The notes under the pieces are model-generated. The model searched no databases. It was not told the origin of the DNA and was given only the letters and a program-made list of their open reading frames with translations. Source: Novosphingobium sp. FKTRR1 (lineage in GTDB: Bacteria; Pseudomonadota; Alphaproteobacteria; Sphingomonadales; Sphingomonadaceae). Taken from it: a stretch of 64,000 nucleotides of DNA. The translations under genes and the position numbers were made by a program. Of this stretch, positions 53,106 to 62,217 are shown one piece after another. The stretch covers positions 100,729-164,728 of the forward strand of contig NZ_JAIZDA010000008.1 of assembly GCF_020404405.1 (NCBI RefSeq), written 5' to 3'. The first letter of the stretch is position 1. Every line of letters begins with the position of its first letter.

Positions 53106-54134
53106 TCAGCCCATGCCGCACCCGCCCAGAATGGCTGCGCCCAGTTCGCCGACGGGCACTTCGCGGCTGGCCGCATCAAGCGCGATGACCGCTTCGGGCG
53201 CTTCGTTGACCAGCGCGGTCTTGCGATCCTGCACGAATGTGATGGCGCCCGAATCCTTGAGGAGTTTCAGCCCCTTGGCACCGTCGCTGCCCATCCCGGT
53301 CAAGACCGCGCCGACCGCCGGTATGGCCGCGCGGGCGATCGAGCCGAACAGCAGGTTGGCCGAAGGACGCGCCCCATCGACCGGATCGCGCGCCATGATG
53401 CGGATGCGCGGCGGATTGCCCGCCTCGACCACTGCATGACACAGCGGATCGGCGGCGATGTGGATGGTCCCCTGCGTCAGGTTCGCGCCATCCTTGGCCA
53501 CGCGGACACTGCATTTCAGATCGGTATCGAGCCGCTTGATGAACATTTCCACCAGCATCGGCTCGGCCTGGAGGCACACGATCGTCGGCGGGCAGTTGCT
53601 GGGAAAGCTGCCCAGAATGGTGTTGACCGCATCGATCCCGCCCATCGAGGCGCTGAGCGCTGCAACATGGCCGTTCCACTGGAACGACACGTCGCTGGCT
53701 TTCTGCTCGACCCGCGGCTTGCGATCGCGGACGTTGGAATTGGCGGCGGCCAGCACGATCTTGCCCAGCTTGCCGACCGACTTGTTGAACTGTTCGGGCG
53801 TGGCCTTCAATGGCTTGGGGAAACACTCGACCGCCCCCAGCTCGAATGCCCGGAGCGAGGTTTCGGTGCCCGCCTGCGTCAGCGACGAGAGCATGACCAC
53901 CGGCATCGGGTTGGTCTCCATGATCTCTTCGAGAAACTCGATCCCGCTCATGCCGGGCATTTCGACATCGAGCGTGATCACGTTGGGTTTGAGTTCGGCG
54001 ATCTGTTCCCGTGCATCGGCTGCGTTGACGGCCGTACCGACGACGCGGACGTTCTTCGCCTGGTCGAGGATGTCGGAGAACAGGGCGCGCATGGCGGCTG
54101 AATCATCGACAACTAGGACGCGTGCTTCGTGCAT
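53106..54134 (-). CDS. CheB-like response regulator with degenerate methylesterase active site
   Basis: 342 aa. A receiver domain (~1-120) has phospho-acceptor Asp56 in ITLDVEMPG and Lys in CFPKPL. The C-terminal CheB-type domain keeps the nucleophile Ser163 (LSASMGG) and the Asp of GMGSDGAKGL. The catalytic His is replaced: the VQHMP-type motif reads VCLQAEP, with Gln189 at the His position. The true cheB at 57738 has VQHIS there. So methylesterase activity is doubtful and it may act as a phosphate sink or a binding protein. It stands alone on the minus strand, divergent from the cheA operon, with its own terminator. Confidence 0.85.
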   Translation of the reverse strand: MHEARVLVVDDSAAMRALFSDILDQAKNVRVVGTAVNAADAREQIAELKPNVITLDVEMPGMSGIEFLEEIMETNPMPVVMLSSLTQAGTETSLRAFELGAVECFPKPLKATPEQFNKSVGKLGKIVLAAANSNVRDRKPRVEQKASDVSFQWNGHVAALSASMGGIDAVNTILGSFPSNCPPTIVCLQAEPMLVEMFIKRLDTDLKCSVRVAKDGANLTQGTIHIAADPLCHAVVEAGNPPRIRIMARDPVDGARPSANLLFGSIARAAIPAVGAVLTGMGSDGAKGLKLLKDSGAITFVQDRKTALVNEAPEAVIALDAASREVPVGELGAAILGGCGMG

Positions 54135-54383
54135 GAAATGGGTGACCCTTGAACATCGAGGCCGCGTTGGCGTGGCCCCCTGTCGCTCCCGGTTAACCCT
54201 ATAGTCACCAGCAAATCCTGTTGTCCGATATAGGTATCTCACCCTAAGTCGGCGGCAAGGGCGCATTTGCCGCTTTTCAATAGAACCGACCCTCGATGCC
54301 GCGTTGCCATCTGGCAGCACCGGGATTCGGCGCAACCAAGGCGCTGAAATCATGTCGTTGAAGTCCGGAAGGGAAAAGCCACG

Positions 54384-54644
54384 ATGCCGACCATCACCCT
54401 GCCATCCCGATGCGATCGGGCTGCGGCCGAAGCGCTGCTGCCCGAAATGGTCGCAACGCTTGGCGCGGGCGTGCTGACGATCGATGCGCGCGCCTGCACC
54501 CAGATCGGCCAGGTCATGCTGCAATTGCTGGTCAGCGCCAAGCGCACCGGCGAAGGGGCCGTGATCGAACCATCGCCGACCCTGCTCGATACCGCGATGC
54601 AACTGGGTCTGGCCGACGAACTGTTCGATGAGGTCGCGGCATGA
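54384..54644 (+). CDS. STAS-domain protein of the chemotaxis operon
   Basis: 86 aa, a single STAS (anti-anti-sigma) fold: strand ITLPSRC, helix AAAEALLPEMV, strand GVLTIDARAC, TQIGQVMLQLLVSAKRTGEGAVIEPSPTLLDTAMQLGLADEL. The usual phosphorylatable Ser of SpoIIAA is at the TQIGQ position, where the residues are Thr-Gln. Small STAS proteins often open alphaproteobacterial che operons; role undefined. Overlaps cheA by 4 nt. Confidence 0.85.
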   Translation: MPTITLPSRCDRAAAEALLPEMVATLGAGVLTIDARACTQIGQVMLQLLVSAKRTGEGAVIEPSPTLLDTAMQLGLADELFDEVAA

Positions 54645-56875
54645 ACGCCGAGGAAATCCAGGCCATATTCTTCGCCGAGTGCGAAGAATCGCTCGCCGCC
54701 GCCGAACAAGGGCTGGCCGCGTGCAAGGAAGGCACGCAGGACGCCGATACCGTCAATGCGGTGTTCCGCGGCGTCCACTCGATCAAGGGCGGCGCAGGCG
54801 CCTTCGGCTTCATCGCGCTGCAGGCCTATACCCACACCTTCGAAACGCTGCTGTCGGACGTGCGCGACGGGACGGTGCCGATCACCGATCCGCTGATCGA
54901 CCTGATGCTGCGGGCGCTCGACACGCTGAGCGACCACGTCAACGCCGCACGCGGCTTTGGCGAGACCCCCGATGACGCCGTGCTGCAGGCTGAAATGACC
55001 GCCTCGATGGCGGCCAATGCCCACGGCGGCGGCGGGTCCGAATCGGGCGCGGCTGCGGCTCCTGCACTTGCGGCCGAAATCGAAGTCCAGCACGGTTCGG
55101 ATGATGACGACGAATTCGGCGTCGATTTCGACACGATGCTCGATGACATCACCGGCTCGATCGCCGCCCCCGGCGGTTCGAACGATTCGTCGGACGAATC
55201 GGGCGGGGCCACAGGCAAGCCCTGGCAGCTCAAGGTGCGGCCGCATGCAGGCGCCATGCAGAACGGCAGCGAGCCGCTGCTGATGCTGCGCGAAGTGCTG
55301 GAACTGGGCGGAACGTGTCTGCAATGCGACGTCAGCCAGGTGCCGCCGCTCGACACGCTTGAGCCGTGCACCGGGTATCTGGGCTGGACTTTCGCTTTGC
55401 CGGGCGACGTCACCGAGGACGCCGCGCGCGACATCTTCGATTTCGTCGGCGACGACTGCACGCTGGCCATCGGCGAAGATGCGGCGATGCCGGCGATGCG
55501 CATGCCCGCACCGCGCGCACCGGCTGCCAAGGCTGCGCCCAGCCCGTCACCTGCCACAAACGCGACGCCCGCGCCCGCAGCCCCGGCACCGGTGGCCGCG
55601 GTGCAGGCTGCGGTCAAAGCCGAACCGGCCACCCCTGCACCCGCGCAGCCCGAGGCCGAGCAGGCCAGGGGCGGACCGCCCGCGCCACCGGCGCAAAGCC
55701 AGTCGATCCGCATCGAACTGGGCAAGCTGGACAAGCTGATCGACGCGGTGGGCGAACTGGTGATCGCGCAGGCCATGATGGCGCAGCGCCTGACCGGCGA
55801 TGGGCTGGCCGTCACCGAGGAGCTGACGCTGCTGGAAAGCCTGACGCGCGACATTCAGGAATCGGCGATGTCGATCCGCGCCCAGCCGATCGGCTCGGTA
55901 TTCAGCCGCGTGCCACGGATCATGCGCGAATTGAGCGCCAGCACCGGCAAGCATGTCCGGCTGGAGGTATCGGGCGAGAGCACCGAACTCGACAAGACCG
56001 TGATCGAGCGACTCGGCGAACCGCTGACCCACCTGATCCGCAATGCCGTGGACCATGGCATCGAACCGCCGCAGGAACGCATCGATGCGGGCAAGAGCGC
56101 CGAGGGCACGCTGACGCTGTCGGCAGAACACAAGTCCGGCCGCATCCTGATTCGCATCGGCGACGATGGCAAGGGCATCGACCGCGAACGCGTGCTGGCC
56201 AAGGCCATCGAAAAGGGGCTGGTCGCCCCCGACGCGGTCATGTCGAAGGAAGAAATCGACCAGTTGATCTTCGCACCGGGCTTTTCGACGGCGGCCAGCA
56301 TCACCAACGTCTCGGGCCGGGGCGTGGGGATGGATGTCGTCCGCCAGAACGTGAAGGATCTGGGCGGACGAATCACGATCGAATCCGAACAGGGCAAGGG
56401 CACGACCTTCACCCTGACCCTGCCGCTGACGCTCGCCATTTCCGACGGCATGGTGGTCAACGTCGGCGACCAGACGCTGGTCGTGCCGCTGGCCAACGTG
56501 GTGGAAAGCCTGCGCCCGACCGCAACCGAAGTGCAAGGCCTTGGCGCCCATCGCGCGATGATCAACGTGCGCGGCCGCTTCATCCCGGTCTTGCCGTTGT
56601 ATCAGGCGGTGGGCGCGATCGGGGCGGTCGAACGCGCCGATCTGGGCGTGCTGATCGTGGTCGAGACCGAAGGCGCCGGGCGCGCCGCGCTGCTGGTCGA
56701 TGCCATCTGCGACCAGCGCCAGGTCGTGATCAAGAGCCTCGATACCCATTACCGCGCGGTCGAGGGTGTGGCCGGGGCGACGATCCTTGGCGACGGACGC
56801 GTCGCGCTGATCGTCGATGTCGACGGTCTGGTCGCCCGCAGCCTGTCCGATCACATGTTGGCCGAAGCCGCGTGA
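54641..56875 (+). CDS. cheA: Chemotaxis histidine kinase CheA
   Basis: 744 aa. HPt domain with phospho-acceptor His in FRGVHSIKGGAGAFGF (~48). A long acidic/Ala/Pro linker surrounds a P2-like segment (MLREVLELGGTCLQCDVSQVPPL), then dimerisation helices from ~355. The HATPase has N box HLIRNAVDHGIE, G1 IGDDGKGID and G2 GRGVGMDVVRQ. The C-terminal CheW-like domain starts around DGMVVNVGDQTLVVPL. It phosphorylates CheY and CheB in receptor arrays. Overlaps its neighbours on both sides. Confidence 0.97.
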   Translation: MNAEEIQAIFFAECEESLAAAEQGLAACKEGTQDADTVNAVFRGVHSIKGGAGAFGFIALQAYTHTFETLLSDVRDGTVPITDPLIDLMLRALDTLSDHVNAARGFGETPDDAVLQAEMTASMAANAHGGGGSESGAAAAPALAAEIEVQHGSDDDDEFGVDFDTMLDDITGSIAAPGGSNDSSDESGGATGKPWQLKVRPHAGAMQNGSEPLLMLREVLELGGTCLQCDVSQVPPLDTLEPCTGYLGWTFALPGDVTEDAARDIFDFVGDDCTLAIGEDAAMPAMRMPAPRAPAAKAAPSPSPATNATPAPAAPAPVAAVQAAVKAEPATPAPAQPEAEQARGGPPAPPAQSQSIRIELGKLDKLIDAVGELVIAQAMMAQRLTGDGLAVTEELTLLESLTRDIQESAMSIRAQPIGSVFSRVPRIMRELSASTGKHVRLEVSGESTELDKTVIERLGEPLTHLIRNAVDHGIEPPQERIDAGKSAEGTLTLSAEHKSGRILIRIGDDGKGIDRERVLAKAIEKGLVAPDAVMSKEEIDQLIFAPGFSTAASITNVSGRGVGMDVVRQNVKDLGGRITIESEQGKGTTFTLTLPLTLAISDGMVVNVGDQTLVVPLANVVESLRPTATEVQGLGAHRAMINVRGRFIPVLPLYQAVGAIGAVERADLGVLIVVETEGAGRAALLVDAICDQRQVVIKSLDTHYRAVEGVAGATILGDGRVALIVDVDGLVARSLSDHMLAEAA

Positions 56876-57741
56876 GCGTGGCCGGCGCCTTTGACGAGGC
56901 GATGCCGGGCATAAGCCCGGGCGTCTACAGCGCGGAGGATTTCCGCGCGATGAGCGAGATCGCCTATAGCGAGGCGGGGATCGTGCTGCCTCCGGGCAAG
57001 GCGATGCTGGTCTATTCGCGCATCTCGCCGCTGGTGCGCAATTCGGGTTGCGCCACGTTCAGCTCGTACATCATGCGCATTCGCGAAGATGCCGCCGAAC
57101 GCCAGAAGGCGATCTGCGCGCTGACCACCAACCACACCTTCTTCTACCGCGAAGCCCACCATTTCGAGCATTTTCAGGATGAAGTCCGGCCCGGATTGCT
57201 GCGGCGGCTGGAAGGCGGCGACAAAGTGCGGATGTGGTCGGCAGGCTGTTCCAGCGGCGAGGAAACCTGGTCGCTGGTCATGACCCTGCTGGGCACCGAC
57301 CGGCAGGCAGGACTGGCGATCGCCCGGCGCGACGTGCGCATTCTGGCGAGCGACATCGCCACCCATGCGCTGAACAAGGCGATGGCCGCGCGCTATCGCA
57401 GCGACGATCTGAAGGCCGTGCCCGAACCGCTGCGCCGCCCATGGACCCACAGCGAGGGCGACGATCTGGTGCTGGTGCCCGAAGCGCAGGCACTCGTGCG
57501 GTTCCGCACGCTCAACCTGCAGGGCGAATGGCCGATGCGCGGTCGGTTCGACGTGATCTTCTGCCGCAACGTCATGATCTATTTCGATACCCCCACCAAG
57601 GAGCGCCTGGTGGATCGCTTTGCCCGGATGCTGGCGCCGGGCGGCACACTGTATGTCGGCCACAGCGAGCGGGTCACGGGCCCCGCGTTGGATGAACTGA
57701 CCCCGACAGGCCCGACCGTCTATCGCAGGAGGACCGCGTGA
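56872..57741 (+). CDS. cheR: Chemoreceptor methyltransferase CheR
   Basis: 289 aa from GTG 56872, overlapping the cheA stop (GTGA); a second GTG lies two codons on. Alpha-helical N-terminal domain, TTNHTFFYREAHHFEHF, the SAM-binding WSAGCSSGEETWSL, and the motif FDVIFCRNVMIYFD are all CheR hallmarks. It adds methyl groups to receptor glutamates, opposed by CheB. Confidence 0.96.
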   Translation: MSVAGAFDEAMPGISPGVYSAEDFRAMSEIAYSEAGIVLPPGKAMLVYSRISPLVRNSGCATFSSYIMRIREDAAERQKAICALTTNHTFFYREAHHFEHFQDEVRPGLLRRLEGGDKVRMWSAGCSSGEETWSLVMTLLGTDRQAGLAIARRDVRILASDIATHALNKAMAARYRSDDLKAVPEPLRRPWTHSEGDDLVLVPEAQALVRFRTLNLQGEWPMRGRFDVIFCRNVMIYFDTPTKERLVDRFARMLAPGGTLYVGHSERVTGPALDELTPTGPTVYRRRTA

Positions 57742-58778
57742 CCGATGCCGAAGTCGCCATTCGAGTGGTTATCATCGACGATTCGCCAACCATGCGCGCC
57801 ATCCTGAAATCGCGTCTGGAACGGACCGGTGACATCGTTGTGGTCGGGGCTGCGGCTGATGCTGCCCAAGGCCGCCAGATGATCCGCGAACTCGATCCCG
57901 ACGTGGTCACGCTCGATGTCGAGATGCCGGGCATGAACGGGCTCGATTTCCTTGAAAAGATCATGCAACTGCGGCCCACTCCGGTGATCATCGTGTCGGG
58001 CTCGACCCAGCGCGGCACCGAGACGACCGCCCGCGCGCTCGCGCTGGGCGCGGTCGATTGCTATGCCAAGGCCGAGGATTCGGGCCGGTTGCCGACGGAT
58101 GACGGCGGGCGTCTGGCCGAACTGGTGCGCAATGCCGCGCGGGTGAGCTTCGGCGTGCGCGGGCCGACTTCGCAACGCGTGGCCAGTGAGGCGCGCTCAA
58201 GCCTGATCGAACGCCCCCGGCTGATCGCCATCGGATCGTCCACCGGCGGGGTTGAAGCGCTGCAGGTGCTGCTCGGCGGTTTTCCCGAGGACTGTCCGCC
58301 GACGTTGATCGTCCAGCACATTTCGGCGCGTTTCGCCCCGGCGGTGGCGCGCACGCTCGACCAGTCGTGCCCGCCCAAGATCCTTGTGGCAGAACCCGAT
58401 CTGCCGCTGCGCCCCGGCCACGTCTATCTTGCGCCGGGCGACGATCGCCACCTGACGATCGGGGGCACCAGCGCGTTCCACGCCAAGCTGCGACCGGGCG
58501 CCGCCGTGTCCGGCCACCTGCCCAGCGTCGATGTGCTGTTCAAGTCGGTGGCCGAAACGGTCGGCAAATCGGCGGTCGGCATCCTGCTGACCGGCATGGG
58601 GTCCGACGGCGCGCAAGGCCTGCTCGCGATGGCCCGCGCCGGGGCGCACACCATCGCGCAGGACGAGGCGAGCTGCACCGTTTTCGGCATGCCGCGCGCG
58701 GCGATTTCGCTGGGGGCAGCCAACATCGTGGCGCCGATCGGGCACATCGCCCGCAACGTCTTCAGCAAGGCCGCGTGA
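57738..58778 (+). CDS. cheB: Chemotaxis methylesterase CheB
   Basis: 346 aa. The receiver domain has Asp in VVTLDVEMPGMNG. The methylesterase domain has an intact triad: Ser in GSSTGGVEAL, His in IVQHISARF, Asp in GMGSDGAQGL; HVYLAPGDDRHL is the family motif. Demethylates or deamidates receptors when phosphorylated by CheA. In operon between cheR and cheD. Confidence 0.96.
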   Translation: MTDAEVAIRVVIIDDSPTMRAILKSRLERTGDIVVVGAAADAAQGRQMIRELDPDVVTLDVEMPGMNGLDFLEKIMQLRPTPVIIVSGSTQRGTETTARALALGAVDCYAKAEDSGRLPTDDGGRLAELVRNAARVSFGVRGPTSQRVASEARSSLIERPRLIAIGSSTGGVEALQVLLGGFPEDCPPTLIVQHISARFAPAVARTLDQSCPPKILVAEPDLPLRPGHVYLAPGDDRHLTIGGTSAFHAKLRPGAAVSGHLPSVDVLFKSVAETVGKSAVGILLTGMGSDGAQGLLAMARAGAHTIAQDEASCTVFGMPRAAISLGAANIVAPIGHIARNVFSKAA

Positions 58779-58782
58779 TCCC

Positions 58783-59343
58783 ATGTTTGAACGGCGCATC
58801 CTTCCCGATGGCACCATGCCACCCGAACGCATCACCGTGATGCAGGGGCAAGCGCTGGTCAGCAGCGAACAGAACGTCGAGTTCTCGACCGTGCTGGGCA
58901 GTTGCGTGGCGCTGTGCCTGTTCGATCCCGACATGCGGATCGGCGGCATGAACCACTTTCTGCTGGCCGAGCCCCCCGCCAGCGCCTCGCTGTCGGCGGT
59001 GGACGAGCATTACGGCACTTATCTGATGGAATTGCTCGTCAACCAGATGCTGGGCCGCGGCGCGCGCAAGGCACGGCTGAAGGCGCACTTGTACGGCGGC
59101 GCCAACGTCAACCGCAACATGATGCGCATCGGCACCGCCAATGCCGAATTCGCCCGCGGCTTCCTTGAACGCGAAGGCATCGATCTGCTCCGCCACGATC
59201 TTGGCGGGACCAGTGCCCGCCGGGTCGATTACCGCCCCGCTTCGGGGCAGGTCCGCTGCCGTTCGGTCGAAGACCGTCTGGCACCGCCCGTCCAGCCCAC
59301 GATCCGCCCGGCCAAGGCCACCGGCGACGTCGAACTTTTCTGA
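58783..59343 (+). CDS. cheD: Chemoreceptor glutamine deamidase CheD
   Basis: 186 aa with the CheD active-site region STVLGSCVALCLFDPDMRIGGMNHFLLAE: catalytic Cys in GSCV and His in MNHFLL. Later YLMELLVNQMLGRGARKARLKAHLYGGAN and RNMMRIGTANAEFARGFLEREGI are also family-typical. Deamidates receptor Gln before methylation. 4 nt after cheB. Confidence 0.95.
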   Translation: MFERRILPDGTMPPERITVMQGQALVSSEQNVEFSTVLGSCVALCLFDPDMRIGGMNHFLLAEPPASASLSAVDEHYGTYLMELLVNQMLGRGARKARLKAHLYGGANVNRNMMRIGTANAEFARGFLEREGIDLLRHDLGGTSARRVDYRPASGQVRCRSVEDRLAPPVQPTIRPAKATGDVELF

Positions 59344-59364
59344 TTGCAACCAGCGAGCCAACCC

Positions 59365-59736
59365 ATGACCACTGCGACCAGGATCCTTACCGTTGATGAC
59401 AGCCCTTCGATGCGGGCGCTGTTGAACCACGCTCTTACCAGTCAGGGCTTCGACGTCTCTCAGGCCGAGGACGGCATCGCCGCGCTCGACTGGCTGGCGC
59501 TGAACGAGGTCGATGTCGTGATCACCGACATCAACATGCCCCGGCTCGACGGCTTCGGCCTGATCGAGCAACTGCGCGAAGGCAGTCGTCACCGCGATCG
59601 CCCGATCCTGGTGCTGACCACCGAGAGCAGCGAGGAAAAGAAAGCGCGCGCCCGCGCCGCCGGGGCCACCGGCTGGATCGTCAAGCCGTTCGACCCCGCC
59701 AAGCTGGTCGCGGCGGTCCGCCGCGTTTCGCACTGA
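59365..59736 (+). CDS. cheY: Chemotaxis response regulator CheY
   Basis: 123-aa single receiver domain: acidic pair in LTVDDSPSM, phospho-acceptor Asp in VVITDINMPRLDG (~55), Thr in LVLTTESS, Lys in WIVKPFD. ATG 59365 is the sensible start; the frame opens earlier with TTG. The only CheY in the window, but FliM lacks the common docking motif, so its motor contact may differ. Confidence 0.95.
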   Translation: MTTATRILTVDDSPSMRALLNHALTSQGFDVSQAEDGIAALDWLALNEVDVVITDINMPRLDGFGLIEQLREGSRHRDRPILVLTTESSEEKKARARAAGATGWIVKPFDPAKLVAAVRRVSH

Positions 59737-59770
59737 CCCGTCACTTCCCGATCACCATGAGGCACAAGCC

Positions 59771-60214
59771 ATGATCCGCGAACTCATCACCTTTGAAGTG
59801 GAAGGCCAGGTCTTCGGCCTCGACATCATGTCGATCCGCGAAATCAGGGCCTGGACACCGACGACCCGCCTGCCGCGCGTGCCCCACTATGTGGCAGGCG
59901 TGGTGAACTTGCGCGGCACGGTGCTGCCGGTGATCGACCTTGCCGCGCGGCTGGGCTGGCGCGCCACCGAGCCGACCCCGCGCCATGCCATCATCGTCAC
60001 CCAGTTGGGCGCGCAAGTCGGCGGCTGGATCGTCGATTCGGTCAGCGACATCGTGACCGTGCCCGACCAGACCATGCAACCGCCGCCCCCGACCGCCGGC
60101 CACGATACCGTGGTCCCCTTCCTCGAAGGGCTGGCCGCGATCGAGGACCGCATGGTCATGGTGCTCAACCTTGCCGCGCTGACCGAAGGCGCCAAGCTCG
60201 CTGAAGCCGCCTGA
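59771..60214 (+). CDS. cheW: Chemotaxis coupling protein CheW
   Basis: 147 aa SH3-like coupling protein: LITFEVEGQVFGLDIMSIREIRAWTPTTRLPRVPHYVAGVVNLRGTVLPVIDLAARLGW, then HAIIVTQLGAQVGGWIVDSVSDIV. Links receptors to CheA. 34 nt after cheY. Confidence 0.96.
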   Translation: MIRELITFEVEGQVFGLDIMSIREIRAWTPTTRLPRVPHYVAGVVNLRGTVLPVIDLAARLGWRATEPTPRHAIIVTQLGAQVGGWIVDSVSDIVTVPDQTMQPPPPTAGHDTVVPFLEGLAAIEDRMVMVLNLAALTEGAKLAEAA

Positions 60215-60240
60215 AGCCGGGACTGGCAAGGAGAGCGCCA

Positions 60241-60495
60241 ATGGCCAACGTGGCCACCCACCGTCAGATTGCCGTCGTGCTGGAAGAACTGGCGCAAGAA
60301 GTCGAAGCGCTTGGCGGAACGCTTTGCTGCGATATGGACATTGCCATGCGCCACATGGACATCCTGCAATCGATCGATCTGATCGCGCAAAAGCAGCGCT
60401 CGCTTGGCAAACTGCTTGAGGCCGATTGTCCCGAGGCCGAAGTCGAAAGGATCGCCATCGATACCCTGCGCGAGCGGATGCGTCTGCTGCGCTGA
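60241..60495 (+). CDS. Small helical protein of the chemotaxis operon, unknown
   Basis: 84 aa, not recognised. All-helical and acidic with several Met/Cys (TLCCDMDIAMRHMDILQSIDLIAQKQRSLGKLLEA). Good ribosome-binding site (aaggagagcgcc before ATG 60241) and tight placement between cheW and parA argue that it is real. It could be a CheA/ParA adaptor or a small array component; no evidence favours either. Confidence 0.75.
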   Translation: MANVATHRQIAVVLEELAQEVEALGGTLCCDMDIAMRHMDILQSIDLIAQKQRSLGKLLEADCPEAEVERIAIDTLRERMRLLR

Positions 60496-60609
60496 CCGAA
60501 AGTACCGCAATGGCACATACTGCCGTTGCGTAGGTACCCCCGCCGATTGCCTTGTCACCGCGCCTGCCGCATCACGAAAACGGTTGCAGGGGCAAATTGC
60601 GCGCAAGCG

Positions 60610-61359
60610 ATGGCGGTCATCGGGATCTACAGTGTCAAAGGCGGGGTGGGCAAGACGACCTTGTCCGTCGATCTGGCTTGGCGCTCGGCTGTCCGTTCCG
60701 GCCATCGCACCTTGCTGTGGGATCTTGATCCGCAAGGCGGCTGCGCGTTTCTGCTGGGGATGGAGCCGCGCCCCGGACGCCGGGCCGCCTCGATCTTTCA
60801 GCGCGATGGCCGGCCGCGCGACTTCATCGAGCCGACGCCCTACCCCAACCTTTCGATCCTGCAGGCCGACGACAGCCTGCGCGCGCTCGGGCTGGCACTC
60901 GCCCGGCTTGGCCAGCGCCGCCGCATGGCCACGTTGAGCGGGTTTCTGGCAGGCGAATACGACCGCATCATCGTCGACTGCCCGCCGGTGCTGAACGACA
61001 TCAGCGATCAGGTGATTTCCGCCGCCGACCTGCTGATCGTGCCGCTGCCGCCATCGCCGCTGGCGGCGCGCGCGCTGGCGATGATCCGCGCCGAAATTCT
61101 GGCCAACCATGACCGGCATCCGCCGATCCTTCCCGTGCTTTCGATGTTCGACACCCGCCGCAAGCTGCACCGCGAGGTGCACAACGGGTTTGCCGCCGGA
61201 TGGCCGTTCATCCCGATGGCATCCGCAGTCGAACAGATGGCGGTGCAGCGCAAGCCGATCGGCGTGTTTGCCGGATGGACCGACGCCAGCCAGCGGATGC
61301 AGCGGGTGTGGGACGCGATCGAGGCCAAACTGCGGCTGCGCGCGACGCTGGCTTCCTGA
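60610..61359 (+). CDS. ParA-family ATPase of the chemotaxis operon
   Basis: 249 aa. Deviant Walker A VKGGVGKTTLS (~9-19), Walker A' LLWDLDPQGG, Walker B RIIVDCPP. ATG 60610 gives the standard MAVIGIYSVKGG start. ParA proteins in che operons (PpfA in Rhodobacter, ParC in Vibrio) position chemoreceptor arrays; I infer the same here. It closes the operon before a 20-bp perfect palindrome. Not FlhG/FleN by sequence that I can see. Confidence 0.88.
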   Translation: MAVIGIYSVKGGVGKTTLSVDLAWRSAVRSGHRTLLWDLDPQGGCAFLLGMEPRPGRRAASIFQRDGRPRDFIEPTPYPNLSILQADDSLRALGLALARLGQRRRMATLSGFLAGEYDRIIVDCPPVLNDISDQVISAADLLIVPLPPSPLAARALAMIRAEILANHDRHPPILPVLSMFDTRRKLHREVHNGFAAGWPFIPMASAVEQMAVQRKPIGVFAGWTDASQRMQRVWDAIEAKLRLRATLAS

Positions 61360-61374
61360 TCGATCGCGAACCGC

Positions 61375-61427
61375 CGCACCGTTGGTCCGGGGCGGGGCAT
61401 AACGCCTCGCCCCGGACCAACGGTGCG
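61375..61427. terminator. 20-bp perfect palindrome closing the che operon
   Basis: Arms 61375-61394 and 61408-61427 (cgcaccgttggtccggggcg and its exact complement) around 13 nt that can pair four more bases. It starts 16 nt after the parA stop. Very stable; no U-run on either strand, so it may be a terminator of rho-assisted type or a small repeat element. Confidence 0.6.
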
Positions 61428-61494
61428 AAATCCCCGCCCAACCGCCTGCCCATGCTGGACATTGCCCCCACCCATCGTCCATGGGGTTCGGATC

Positions 61495-62166
61495 ATGTGG
61501 CAGCTTTACCAGTTCCCCCTATGCCCGTTCAGCCGCAAGGTCCGCCTGCTGCTCAGCGAAAAGGGCGTCGCCTACGAACTCGTGCGGGAAAATCCGTGGG
61601 AACAGCGTGAGGAGTTCGAACGCCTCAACCCCGCGCTGCGCACCCCGGTGCTGACCAACACCGAACGCAACATCGTGCTGATCGACAGCCGGGCGATCTG
61701 CGAATACTTCGAAGAAACCGTCGACAAGGCGCCGATGATCAACGGCACCGCCGTCAATCGCGCGGAAATCCGCCGGCTGGTGGCGCTGTTCGACGAGACG
61801 TTCCACGATGCCGTCACCGGGCCGCTGCTCGATGAAAAGATGCGCAAGCGGCTGGTCTATCGCCAGCCGCCCGATGCCAAGGTCATCCGCAACACGATGC
61901 GGCTGGCCAACGAGCATCTCGACTACATCGACTTCCTGCTCGACCATCGCCCCTGGCTGGCGGGATCGCAGATGAGCCTCGCAGATCTGGCGGCCGCAGC
62001 CCAGATCTCGGTGGCCGACTACCTTGGCGGGATCGACTGGTCGCACCACGAACAGTCGCGCGGCTGGTATTCGGTGTTCAAAAGCCGCCCGAGCTTCCGC
62101 CCGCTGCTGTCGGAACGGATGGACGTGATCCAGCCGCCCGGCCACTATGCCGACGTGAACGCCTGA
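61495..62166 (+). CDS. Glutathione S-transferase-like protein
   Basis: 223 aa. Thioredoxin-like N-terminal domain starting MWQLYQFPLCPFSRKVRLLLSEKGVAYELV, with the active-site region LCPFSRK, the cis-Pro in TPVLTN and the ESRA-type IDSRAICEYFEE motif. The all-helical C-terminal domain has WLAGSQMSLADLAAAAQISVADYL. Likely a cytosolic GST; substrate unknown. The frame is open 5' of 61495 but the family start is clear. Confidence 0.9.
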   Translation: MWQLYQFPLCPFSRKVRLLLSEKGVAYELVRENPWEQREEFERLNPALRTPVLTNTERNIVLIDSRAICEYFEETVDKAPMINGTAVNRAEIRRLVALFDETFHDAVTGPLLDEKMRKRLVYRQPPDAKVIRNTMRLANEHLDYIDFLLDHRPWLAGSQMSLADLAAAAQISVADYLGGIDWSHHEQSRGWYSVFKSRPSFRPLLSERMDVIQPPGHYADVNA

Positions 62167-62217
62167 CCCGCCCGGTCAGGCCTTCACGCTCAGGCATTCC
62201 CGGTCAGGCCTTCCCGT

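Noticed and set aside
54135..54383. Sigma-28-like sites between the cheB-like gene and the che operon
   Set aside because: Candidates such as CTGAA-N15-TCCGGAAG share only part of the motif and overlap the ribosome-binding site; not supported enough to annotate.
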